From Cylindrotheca closterium (lineage: Eukaryota; Bacillariophyta; Bacillariophyceae; Bacillariales; Bacillariaceae), in contig CAKOGP040001935.1 of the NCBI GenBank assembly GCA_933822405.4, positions 1 through 13,052 of the forward strand: a stretch of DNA of 13,052 nucleotides. Reading direction: 5' to 3'. Shown here one piece after another: positions 1-7,698 of the stretch. How positions within the stretch are numbered: the first letter of the stretch is position 1; each line of letters starts with the position of its first letter. Under the pieces are notes generated by a model that was not told the origin of the DNA, ran no database searches, and saw only the letters and a list, made by a program, of their open reading frames with translations. The position numbers and the translations under genes are program-made.

Positions 1-128
1 GGTTCAAACTTGTTGTTGACTCACCGCTTCACAGTACTTGACCTTTACAGCCGAATATTTCACCGGCAATCGAATGCCCATAGAGTAGCATATTAACGAT
101 TAATGTCTCAGTTATTATTATTATTCAA
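1..128 (+). repeat. Left arm of terminal inverted repeat (element A 5' leader)
   Basis: The first 128 bases match the reverse complement of 12811-12938 at nearly 90 percent by eye, with a few substitutions and one small gap. Both arms end in a TTA-repeat tract. The repeat is best read as the untranslated leader of family A in two opposite copies, not as a DNA-transposon inverted terminus. An ATG at 103-105 followed by CAG and TTA repeats occurs in the same place in both arms and may be the old Gag start codon. Just after the TTA tract the left copy jumps across a deletion into the linker region of the polyprotein. Confidence 0.85.
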
Positions 129-1493
129 GAGGTCGAGAATTACAAGATAGCCATAGATGGAGTTGATGTTGATGAATGGGCCAAGTCTGTACCGGATGAT
201 GGGTCTGTAGATGAACAAACTGGTTCATTTGATAGAGTAGGCATCTCTAAGAGTAATAAAACAGTCACTACTCTGAAGGATTCTCCTGCCTTAGATGATG
301 CTATTGGTTTCTTTGAAACCCATCACTGTGTCATGCCAACAAATGGTCTGTACAAACTACATCCTGGACAAGCTTCTGATCTTGATTGGTTGGAATGTAA
401 CATGGCTGGTCTATTTGATTTAGATCCTGCTCATGTGCTACAACTTAGACCACCAGATTTTGAAGCTTACAAGTCAGGCATGCAACCATCTGTTCATTTG
501 TTCCTGAAGCGCCTATCAACTTTGTCATTGAGTCTACTCCAATGCGAGACAAACCTATAGACTTGACTCACAAGTTGTCATCCTCTGAACCTTGACGTAG
601 CCCACGCCTCAAGACACGTTCTGAGGATGGAAGGTGGAACTCAAAGGACAAATCTGCAGGACCAGGCCCACCGTCTCATGATCCAAATGCTCATGATTCT
701 GTCTTGACAGTGAATCCAGTGTATAAGAACTTGAACTCAGCAATGAAATCGCGTGAAGGCAACTGGGAATGCCTGCGCATGGACTTCAAGTGGTTGTCCA
801 AGCTAGATATCCAGAGATTATTTCCTTGGACTATTGTTTATCTAGCTAGATCTCCTGTGGAGACCAACCATGAACACAAATATCATCTCTTGCCGTCACC
901 CCTAGAGTCTATTTGTCACATGTTAGGCACAGTAGACATTGCCAAGCATCCTGGTTGCCACATGACCTACCAATTTCTGTTTCTAGAAACGAACAACTTC
1001 TTGTTTCCTTCAGAAATCTGCTCTGCTAGATCACCTATCACACTACACAAACGTCTGATCTACCTGATGGGGAGGAACTCACGCTCCCTACAATAATCAA
1101 CTCAATTGATCTATCTGATGGGGGGGAGTTGACAACCCCTACAAAAGTCAAATCTAGAGACAATAGGACCATTATTACTGTTGCTTATTCTAGTGACGAT
1201 GAATCAGGTATAGAAGACGTTCTGCTAGGAAATTGTGACCACATTGGGCAAACTTTCTTCTCTCACAAGATGAAGGTTATGTTTGACGTGCAAGGATTGT
1301 TGAGCTTAACTACAAGCACAATCGTAACAGGGACATTCAGCCTGCACGTATTCAACTATGCCTGAACATTGATAAAGGTGAATATGAGCGTGTCATGGCT
1401 TACCATGACATCCACAAGTGGTCAGAAATTGACGCAGACACCCCCATTGTTTGGAAGCTCAAGCGAGTTGTATGCCGCCATCACTACATTTGA
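129..1493 (+). pseudogene. A-left polyprotein remnant: acidic linker, pre-integrase and post-integrase segments
   Basis: Translated pieces line up with the 788-codon frame of A-right. Bases 131-560 hold an acidic segment (including an FFET motif) aligned with A-right residues about 320-470. Bases 590-1060 hold the segment that precedes the integrase core in this family (NPVYKN...LARSP). It is joined directly to the segment that normally follows the core (CHM.G..DIAKHPGCHMTYQFLF), so the catalytic core is absent. Bases 1130-1490 hold the IGxTF...RIVEL region that leads into RT. Breaks: a frameshift near 505, stops at about 557-559 and 592-594, a one-base loss near 1056, a TGA near 1292 and a TGA at 1491-1493. 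The last TGA is shared with A-right. It is not functional. Confidence 0.8.
1060..1150 (+). repeat. Two-copy 51-bp direct repeat inside A-left
   Basis: Two imperfect units start with CTACCTGATGGGG (1060) and CTATCTGATGGGG (1111), 51 bases apart. In A-right they encode the peptide pair LPDGEELALP and LSDGEELTPP. The duplication is shared by both A copies, so it predates their separation. The spacing is a multiple of three, so the frame was kept. Confidence 0.75.
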
Positions 1494-1896
1494 CTTGAAC
1501 ACCCTTCTTACCTGGGTCTGACCTATTGTATGGCCATTGGATGGAAACATGGGGAGAATACCCCAGAACCACTGAGCATCACTGGAGCCGATGATTCAGT
1601 CACCTACACTATACATGCCAGAAATCACAACCTGTTGGAAAGTCAAGGTTGTAAACTTCTTGGAAATATAGTCAAGGACAAGAAGAAACTTCTTTGTCCA
1701 ACCAATCAAGTCAAGCCGAGATTGCTACACACTACTTCACCAAAGTATATGTATTACTACGAGATCCAGAAGGAGCACAATGATGTCCTTCAACTTGACA
1801 AACTCCATGGCAACACCAACTGAAATCTAGCCTCTATTACCAACGCTAATGTTCTGGTCTGGAGATATAGGTCCTCACTTCGCCCCATTTGGGGAG
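1494..1896 (+). pseudogene. A-left RT N-terminal remnant fused by deletion to RNase H tail
   Basis: Bases 1530-1820 encode the lead-in to Copia RT in this lineage (IGWKHGENTPEPLSITGADD, then ARNHNLL, a K-rich stretch, and LDKLHGNTN). At about 1822 the sequence jumps to the extreme end of RNase H (LMFWSGD in another frame, about 1848-1868), which in A-right lies roughly 600 bases further on. The junction creates the TGA at 1821-1823. The RT palm and nearly all of RNase H are gone. The segment ends in GGGGAG directly before the LTR. Interestingly the 1530-1820 stretch is open and less mutated than its A-right counterpart, which has a TAA at 9585-9587. Confidence 0.8.
1889..1896 (+). promoter_or_regulatory. 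Candidate polypurine tract (plus-strand primer site)
   Basis: The stretch TTGGGGAG lies immediately before the TG that opens the LTR, where a polypurine tract primes plus-strand DNA synthesis in LTR retroelements. It is short. A-right is broken just before the equivalent point, so it lacks this site. Confidence 0.6.
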
Positions 1897-2188
1897 TGAC
1901 AGAATTCAAACAGAAACAGGACTTGTGACTTGACCTATAGGATTCCTAGGTTGAGGTATAGCCTGTGCACCGCACGCATCACACGTGCGCGAACAGCTAC
2001 ATGCCATTAATTTAGCGTGAAAAGAACTGAGTTGAGTCAGCAGTTCTCTAACAAATCATAGGATTCGCGTGGAAAAGTGATGGATCATCGCTTTTCTCAC
2101 TGCATGCTTTTTACTTGAATTGATATCGATCAACTTATAGAAACCAGTCAACTATAGGCTTATAGTCTATATTCATTTAATTCTGTCA
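1897..2188 (+). repeat. 3' LTR of A-left, 292 bp, with 10-bp inverted ends
   Basis: The LTR starts TGACAGAATT (1897-1906) and ends AATTCTGTCA (2179-2188), a perfect 10-bp inverted pair with the canonical TG...CA termini. It directly follows the candidate polypurine tract and the RNase H tail, as expected for a 3' LTR. Inside are a 6-bp stem CGCACG/CGTGCG (about 1974-1992) and a longer hairpin at 2073-2095. I could not assign a TATA box or polyadenylation site with confidence. No second copy of this LTR is in the window: the sequence upstream of the A-right leader (12939-13052) does not match its 3' end. Confidence 0.85.
2073..2095. other. Hairpin within the LTR
   Basis: AAAAG-T-GATG, loop GAT, CATC-G-CTTTT: a 10-bp stem with one T·G (U·G in RNA) pair, in the second half of the LTR. 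It could be a 3'-end or regulatory RNA structure; that role is inference. Confidence 0.5.
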
Positions 2189-2500
2189 AAGGAACAAAAA
2201 ATAGGTTATGTCAGTAACTCATAGAGTGTCTAGATGAACGTGATGAATGATGTGATGTATGAGGATATACGGACAGGCGATCTAGTAAAGTCGTAAGACG
2301 ACTAACTCGATCCTGACCTCCTCTTCGTCTGTAGCTTATGGACCAAGACATCACCCGATCTACCTCCTCTCAAGCATGGCACTATGCCAATACTAAAGAA
2401 TACAGGCACGTATTTACAACTAGTCTAAAGCTAAGTAGCTAAGAGAAACGTGGTTGATGTACCTATCATTTATTGAGGTGGTTGCGCGTGAACAAGCTGG
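2189..2500. other. Region without a recognised gene between A-left LTR and element B
   Basis: About 310 bases with no coding module I recognise on either strand. By position it should hold the 3' non-coding part or 3' LTR of element B (minus strand, RNase H stop at 2501-2503). On the minus strand a TGATAGGT opens at 2468 just after AATAAA and could be an LTR start. I found no convincing matching CA end or polypurine tract, so I leave it unassigned. Confidence 0.5.
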
Positions 2501-3367
2501 CTAAAGCATAGTTCTACTGAGAATGGCATTCAATTTGACGCCTCCCAACGCTTTAGTACAAATGTCTGCCCAATTTTCACTGGTATCACACCAAATGGGT
2601 TTGACAATTTGTGCAGCAACGACCTCACGGACACAGTGGTAGGAAATCACAACATGTTTCTTCTTGAGATCCGCTTCAGGAATGCTAGCAGTTTGGATCA
2701 CTCCGAGGTTGTATCCAATTAGATTGGTAGGTTCCTCAACAGGAACGCCCAGTGACCGTAACATGTACCTGAGGGACATGGCCTCCTCTACTGCAGCGCG
2801 CATTGCGATAAACTCCGAGCAATATGTGCTTGAAGCAATACAGCCCTGACGTTTAGAAGTCCATGAAACGAGAGTACTTCCGACATACACGAGCAGACCA
2901 GTGATAGAGCGACGAGTCTGCAAATCGTGGGCCAAATTGGCGTCAAAAAACACACTTGTTTGTACCGGTTTCCTGTAAGCTTTTGCTTCCTTGGGGTCAC
3001 AATCTTCTTTGGCATCCGGATATTCCTTCAAGAAATCTGGGATAAAATCACCTTTCTTGTCAAGTAGAGTAGGATGGATTTCAAGGGGATCGGAGCAGAC
3101 AGGAAGTTGCTTGCTGGGAAAACGCTTCAGGTATCCAAAAAGATAAAAAGCTAATTCCAGGTGTCCTTGGCGAGGAGCAGCAGAAAAACGACTTAACGAG
3201 GCAACTGCATAAGCAATGTCCATACGTCCGATCGTGACGGCCCACTGGGCCATGCCCACCAACATCTGATATTGGTGTTTTCCGGCATCGTCAAGGAAAT
3301 CTGAAGTATCCGTTTCAGGATGAGAAGCTGGTCCTTCAGATGGTGCAGGAGTGTAATGAACACAGAG
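2501..3367 (-). pseudogene. Element B RT distal part and RNase H domain
   Basis: From 3265 down, 254 codons start with the conserved Copia connection motif (GMAQW...IGRMDIAYAV..LSRFSAAPR, residues 4-32) and continue into RNase H. The catalytic residues expected are D108 (FFDAN), E151 (CSEF), an Asp in the GDN motif, and D234 (WADICTKAL). The GDN motif reads G-Y-N at residues 184-186, so one catalytic Asp is replaced by Tyr, a single-base type of change that should abolish RNase H activity. The frame is the same as the RT segment upstream, separated from it only by the TAG at 3368-3370. The stop at 2501-2503 is probably the natural polyprotein end. Confidence 0.85.
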
Positions 3368-4089
3368 CTAGGATCCGTTAGGTAGTAACGCTTGGATCCG
3401 GCGAATGCATTCTTCCACATAGGTCTTGGAACCTGTCAACCAAACCTTATTTGCATCATTGAAGTAATAATCCATACCAAGGTAGTAGTCTGGCGCACCG
3501 GAGCATTTCAATTGAAAGGCACCAGCAATAGCATTGACCCACCGTTGAGGATCCTTGGCTACAACTTTGAAGTCGTCGATATGAGTGCAAAGATAATCGT
3601 ACCCAGATTCGTCTTCACGGAGTCTCATCCAGACGTCACGGTCGTACCGAGTAGGTTCAAAACCAATTGTACGCATAAACGCAGCAAAATTTTCCCTGTA
3701 GGCCCTTGAGCTAGACCTTAAGCCGTAGAGGGCCTTGTTGATAGTAACAACAGCGCCTTCACGCTCTCCAAACTCGGGGCCAGCAGTAGAATGTATCTCC
3801 TCTAGACATTTGGCAGTAATGAAAGCATTGCCAACATCTCCATGGAGAATAGTCAAATCATCACGGTGGGCCACCATGTCTAGCAATCTGACACTGACAC
3901 CCTTCAGAACAGTAGACTTAGTCAAGATCCCTCGGGGGTCCACGAGGTGACCTCCGCAAACCGATCTTTCTTTGCGTCGTCCATCTTGCTTGGCTTCAAA
4001 AATCATTCGCAAAGGAGCAAACTGAGAGTTTGGGCCAGGCTTGTAATCAGACGGGTGGAAGGTAAAGCAATTCATTGCAATGAGAGAGG
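3368..4089 (-). pseudogene. Element B reverse transcriptase palm domain
   Basis: The 235-codon stretch from 4075 carries RT motifs in order: APLRMIFEAKQDGRR (residues 20-34), GGHLVD (41-46), HGDVGNAF with catalytic D80 (motif A), AGPEFG (98-103), ALYGLRSS (115-122), HIDDF with D167-D168 (motif C) and YYLGMDY later on. Motif C is HIDD rather than the common YVDD of Copia; as I recall this lineage usually has HVDD. All three catalytic Asp residues are present. The frame ends at a TAG (3368-3370), after which the same frame continues into RNase H, so one stop separates RT from RNase H. Upstream it is cut off from its own N-terminus by the 4068-4555 insertion. Confidence 0.88.
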
Positions 4090-4560
4090 CTGTTGGGATA
4101 TGACGAAATATGAGTTTTTACGTTCCAAAAGAAACTATTCAAGTACGAGGTTTTTGACACGTGCGATCGGACTTTGATCGTGATGTCAGGATTTGACGCA
4201 AGTCTGCCGGACGCAAGTCTGTCGGACAATCTGTATCCACACAAAAAGGAAAAGATCCTGTACAAGTGGAATATTGATGTTGTGTACGATGCAGTAGGGA
4301 ATAATGCAAGATGTCCCAAAGTACTGCATTCAACACAGAATTGTCGTAGAAGTCGAATCGAGTTCTGTAAACAAGGGATTTTCCAAGGGAAAATTGTTGA
4401 ACTCACTTTTGTGATTGAATCATCAATTCAAGCCAAACATTAATCAAATAGGAACAATTTCACTCAAAGTATACCTAGACACAGGAGAACTATTTTCGTG
4501 AAAGTGTTGTACAGTTGATTCCAAATTCAGATTGCAGAGAGTTTGTTCTGAGTGCTAAAG
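4063..4560. other. Insertion of about 490 bp interrupting element B RT
   Basis: Conserved RT coding sequence stops near 4563 (minus strand, ...NVLYRE) and resumes at 4075 (NCFTFHPSDYKPG). The DNA between matches nothing I recognise. Two readings fit. First, an insertion flanked by the 5-bp direct repeat TAAAG (4063-4067 and 4556-4560). Second, a 479-nt GT-AG interval on the minus strand, from GTGAGT (4568-4563) to AG (4091-4090), whose removal would keep the RT frame. Neither end shows TG...CA or clear terminal inverted repeats. There is a palindrome CATTGCAATG at 4073-4082 and a 6-bp inverted pair GAGTGC/GCACTC at 4550-4566. No credible protein is encoded. Confidence 0.6.
4195..4224 (+). repeat. 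15-bp tandem duplication in the insertion
   Basis: Two adjacent units GACGCAAGTCTGCCG and GACGCAAGTCTGTCG differ at one base. They lie inside the segment that interrupts element B and do not extend beyond it. Confidence 0.8.
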
Positions 4561-4957
4561 GCACTCACGATAGAGCACATTTTGCTTCATTCTAACAGAG
4601 GCAATCTCTTTCTCCATTGCCTCTCTCCATAGGTGATTTCCGTTTTTGTCATCAATAGCAAGCGCTTGTCTAAACGGTCCGCCAAATTGGAATGCCATAC
4701 TTGACAGGAAGAGGTCGTCGGAGACGTCCAGGCTTCTTGGCACATCGATTCTGGCGGGGGGTGGACTTCTTGAAACGCTTGGTGTATTGAATCTGGTAGC
4801 TGTCGTCTTCTTTGGGACAGGAAAATACTTGGCCTTCCTTCATAGGCTTGGAATAACCGTAGTACTTTACAAATCGACGCATGACACGTCGAGTCTTTTT
4901 CATGAACGTTCGTGCCCAATGTTGGTGTGGTCCATTCTTGTGGTTACCGGAACAGGA
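4561..4957 (-). pseudogene. Element B linker and RT N-terminal lead-in
   Basis: Continuing from the chromodomain-like module, the minus strand encodes a basic stretch (KNGPHQHWARTFMKK, then RRVMRRFVKYYG and KEGQVFS) typical of the lineage between integrase tail and RT. It then enters LDVSDDLFLSSMAFQFG and the NGNHLWREAM...EIASV motif just before RT. The two halves are in different frames: the switch is at the GGG of 4814-4816, where one extra C (minus strand) explains the shift. The coding sequence breaks off at about 4563 at the insertion. Role if intact: the N-terminal finger region of RT. Confidence 0.75.
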
Positions 4958-5876
4958 CCCAATCTTGTTGGCACAGATGTACTTGGCAGTCTCATAGGGG
5001 AAAATCTTCACGACAAGCGCGATAAGTTACCCAAGAGGTTTCATCAGTCTTCCAGAGAATTCGGAGAAACAGGACTCCCTTATGAAATTCATGCCCATTA
5101 ACCAAATCAAAGAGGTCTTCATCATCCGAAATACCAGCTATGTTTTGGAGATGAACGTCAAGCGACTCCGGTGTCACATGGTGATCATCGAGGTCTCCAT
5201 CGGCAGAATGAACCGAGTCATCACCAGCTGATTGAACCGAAGCATCATCATCTGATTCTGAGGCATGTTCACCTTGATCTGTCACTTGGGTGTGTTCCTC
5301 TTGTGTTACCGGCGCTGGACACTGAGCCGGTTTGCTCGGTCCATCAGTTGTTGCTTCGACAGTGGCAGCAGGCACAGCTGCTGCAATCTCTTGATCCCTT
5401 GGTGGCTGAATCGCAGGTTCTGCTTGTTCTCTCGGTAGTTTGGAAGCAGAGTTTGTCACGGTCTTAACAGAGAGAGGCTGGAGCTCCTCTAGATCAGTTC
5501 GTAACAAAGCATCATCGGACGTAGGGTCGGTACGAAGTCGTTTCGAAGGAGGTGTTCCATATACTTCTTCGATAGCTCTTTCATACTCCTCTACAGTGTC
5601 CAAGGGTTCGGGCTCCTCTTGGATGGTCAATAGTGGATTCGGCGCCCTTTCAGAAAGTCGAGGCGGAAAATCAGGATCAGCTATTCCCTCCAAGATGGTG
5701 CGTTCATCCTTCTTGTAAATTTCGAACTTTGTCTTCCCCTTTCGGACCACAACAGGTGCGGCCTCGCGAACATGCCGCGGGCGGATGACGGAGCGGGTAA
5801 AGATCCGACGTGGTTCTTTGTCAGAATCAGGATCAGTGACTATCACATATGTAAAATCATCACCAGAGTCAAGACT
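4958..5876 (-). pseudogene. Element B integrase C-terminal tail with chromodomain-like module
   Basis: After the integrase core comes a basic-to-acidic low-complexity linker rich in P, E, D and S (about 5150-5870), then a compact module at 4958-5144. It reads NIAGISDDEDLFDLVNGHEF followed by VLFLRILWKTDETSWVTY and an amphipathic end (REDFP...ETAKYICANK). The hydrophobic-strand, W-K, T/E-S-W pattern and a closing helix resemble a chromodomain, a histone-reading fold used by some retrotransposons to target chromatin. The frame is broken near its end by one extra C in the run at 4997-5000 (stop TGA at 4992-4994). The motif similarity is mine by eye; a structure-based search is the real test. Confidence 0.65.
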
Positions 5877-6626
5877 GAATCCCAGGAACCGCGCTTTCAT
5901 CATCCTCTGCCTTGGAAACGCTCCTCTAGGAGTGTAAAACCATACAGGTTGCCAGAAAGAGAATCTGCATTTGCTTATATCTGGAACACCTCCAAATTGA
6001 AATTCCCAAGAGGTTCGGAAGCGTAGCAATCTCTTGGAAGTTCTTGCTTTCACGAAAGCAACGTATTCGACACAGTAACACCAATACTAAGGAGGAGCAC
6101 CAGTAGTCAACAGAATGTGTTGGACCACATGTTTCAACCTTCCACCTCTTGGCTCAGCAAGGTTCTGATTCGGGTGGTGTGGTTCAGTGTACTTGGAGGA
6201 CACTTGGTACTTTCAGAATTGGCGATGGAACTGCTTGGAATGGAATTCTTTTGCATTATCTGACTTCAAAGTGTGGGGGGTTCCACAGTGGTCAAAATGC
6301 GCCTCGAGTGTTTCCGGGGATTCACTCTTGCGCTGCATCAGAATGGGGTGGTTGTATCTGGACCTCTGACTTGAAAATAAATTGAAGTACAAAAATCCAC
6401 AAACCGATTTGATGTTGGCCTTGAAGGTATCAAGAAAATCGACGTCCCGACGACGCCGATAACGCAGACATGTTAGTCTGGACTTCAAATGGTCTCTCAT
6501 AATCTCACGACTTTCCGCCTCAACAGTGGGAACCAGTTGAGTGGTCGCGGCGAGAGTGTGCTTCATGACATCATCCGGAGGAAAAGCCATCGTTCGCTTC
6601 CAATCAATCTCCTCTGCTGGGAAGCG
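5877..6626 (-). pseudogene. Element B integrase catalytic domain
   Basis: This segment would insert the element's cDNA into the host genome. The minus-strand frame shows the three catalytic acids: Asp in FLDTF (codon at about 6431-6429), Asp in LKSDNAKEF (about 6260-6258), and Glu in HHPNQNLAEPRGG (about 6144). Downstream come the family landmarks GAPP.YWCY, PDISKCRFSFWQPVWFY and MMKARFLGF (ending near 5877). Two in-frame stops interrupt it: TGA at 6213-6215 and TAG at 6087-6089, the latter at a position where Gln (CAG) is expected. The frame is otherwise the same as the protease upstream, so this is a single-frame gag-pol with point lesions. Confidence 0.82.
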
Positions 6627-7187
6627 TCAAGATTTACTGCGGGCAGAAGGCTCATACTCCTCATCACTGGTGAATACAATTTCCGGCAAAGTTCTCATTT
6701 CTTCATCTGTGATGGCCTCCACGCTGTAATAACACTTGAATCCATCAAAGAATAACGGAAGTGTATGGCCACTAATCACACAACATTGAGTTCCATAGTC
6801 ACCTCTTGGTGTTAGTGCATCAGATGGGCACTCATCCACAGCGTTACCAGCCGCGCGGGCTTGAGCTGGAGGGAGTAAAGATTCATGTTGGTGTGGGTTA
6901 GTGTCGTGGAGGACTTCATGGGCTTTACCACAATAGGTGTTGCCGTGTTCATCAATTATCTTAGCGGCAACTGATGACACTGGTAAGACAGTACCAATGT
7001 CTCGACGTGCAATAGGCCCTGTGAGTGCAATGTGTCTTCCAGTGATTCCAAGCCGCCTCCAAACATAGCCTGCCAAGAATTGGTCGGCGCCACTGTCGGT
7101 AATCAGGATGGATTCGGTGGGATAGAGCATGGGTGTTAGACGGCGGAGCGCCCGTTTTTGTTGTTGTTGGGCACTTCCGCGTCCCTG
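6627..7187 (-). pseudogene. Element B aspartic protease region
   Basis: The frame from 7130 contains ILITDSGADQFLAG with the catalytic DSG at residues 12-14, the hallmark of a retroviral-type aspartic protease that cleaves the Gag-Pol polyprotein. Landmarks that follow include LTGPIA, GHTLPLFFDGFKCYY and DEEMRTLPEIVFTSDEEYEP, which leads into integrase in this lineage. A TGA at 6627-6629, probably from an Arg codon CGA, closes it; the same frame continues directly into integrase. Upstream the frame is open back to the TGA at 7188-7190, with a Gln run and basic residues. Confidence 0.8.
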
Positions 7188-7697
7188 TCACCACTCTGTA
7201 ATGGTAACGTGGGCTTAAGACGTTTTTCCGCGATGATCCGTCCGCAGTTTCTTGTAGTAGGACTGGATCAGCCATTGTTTTCCACTTTTGTTTGGCTGTG
7301 CGTCAGAAGGACCTTCGTCACCGTCTTCACCATCTTTAGTAGCTCCTCTACGATCTTTGCGTTTGACACCAATGTACTTTGGTCTCATACCAAACTCTCG
7401 ATCGATTTTTCTGGGTTGCAAGTTGGTACCGTGGCATGTTCCACGCCAGGTCAACATTCTCTTGAAGAGACCATTCGGAAAACTCTTGTCCCAACCGATT
7501 GGAAACTGAGGAATGCGCCATTTTGGATACTCTTTCGAATAATCCTTATCAAATTTGACACCGGTCCTCTTCTTGTAGCTCTTGTCCGTTGCTCCACGGC
7601 GAGCCACCACAGCACCGTCGTTTAGGACAGGGGAGTCCTCGTCAATGAGAGCTTGTGTTTTACTGTGGGAGCGTAATTGTTCAAGATACTCGTCAAT
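7188..7697 (-). pseudogene. Element B Gag C-terminal part
   Basis: The frame is open from about 7697, where it begins with SIDEYLEQLRSHSKT, a segment that in Copia-like Gag proteins closes the capsid-like domain. It continues through a basic stretch (KRTGVKFDKDYSKEYPKW, then RPKYIGVKRKDRRG) likely to bind nucleic acid. I see no clear CCHC zinc knuckle. It ends at TAA 7215-7217, with a further TGA at 7188-7190, both in the frame of the protease, so Gag and Pol would be one polyprotein. There is no Gag N-terminus upstream on this strand: the sequence flips at about 7697-7699. Confidence 0.72.
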
Positions 7698-7698
7698 G

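Larger units (their letters stand above)
1..2188 (+). mobile_element. A-left: deleted non-autonomous Copia retrotransposon copy with 3' LTR
   Basis: This plus-strand element runs from its 5' leader (1-128) through polyprotein scraps to a polypurine tract and a 3' LTR. Its translated pieces match A-right (minus strand, 8709-12938) in the same order, so both are copies of one family. Compared with A-right it lacks all of Gag and the protease region (junction near 125-140) and most of the RT N-terminus and RNase H (junction near 1822). The integrase core is missing in both copies. The 5' LTR lies outside the window, so target-site duplications cannot be checked. The element cannot encode any enzyme and is a relic. 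Its internal order and LTR are seen in sequence; the Copia assignment rests on the polyprotein modules. Confidence 0.85.

Noticed and set aside
2189..2500. A full 3' LTR of element B
   Set aside because: A possible TG start exists on the minus strand at 2468, but there is no convincing polypurine tract, matching end or second copy in the window.
4174..4443. An 89-codon plus-strand ORF inside the segment that interrupts RT
   Set aside because: It contains the translated 15-bp tandem repeat, has no recognisable domain, and lies in a segment with comparable open stretches on the other strand. It could be chance.
4646..5101. A 151-codon plus-strand ORF
   Set aside because: It is antisense to the conserved linker and RT lead-in of element B, which explains the sequence better.
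2501..7697. Reassigned stop codons or programmed readthrough in element B
   Set aside because: All three stop codons occur at scattered places within conserved domains, together with frameshifts and a lost catalytic residue. Ordinary decay explains this.
7582..7698. Extension of the plus-strand Gag frame upstream of ATG 7699
   Set aside because: These 39 codons are antisense to the minus-strand Gag C-terminus, so they are an accident of the inversion junction.
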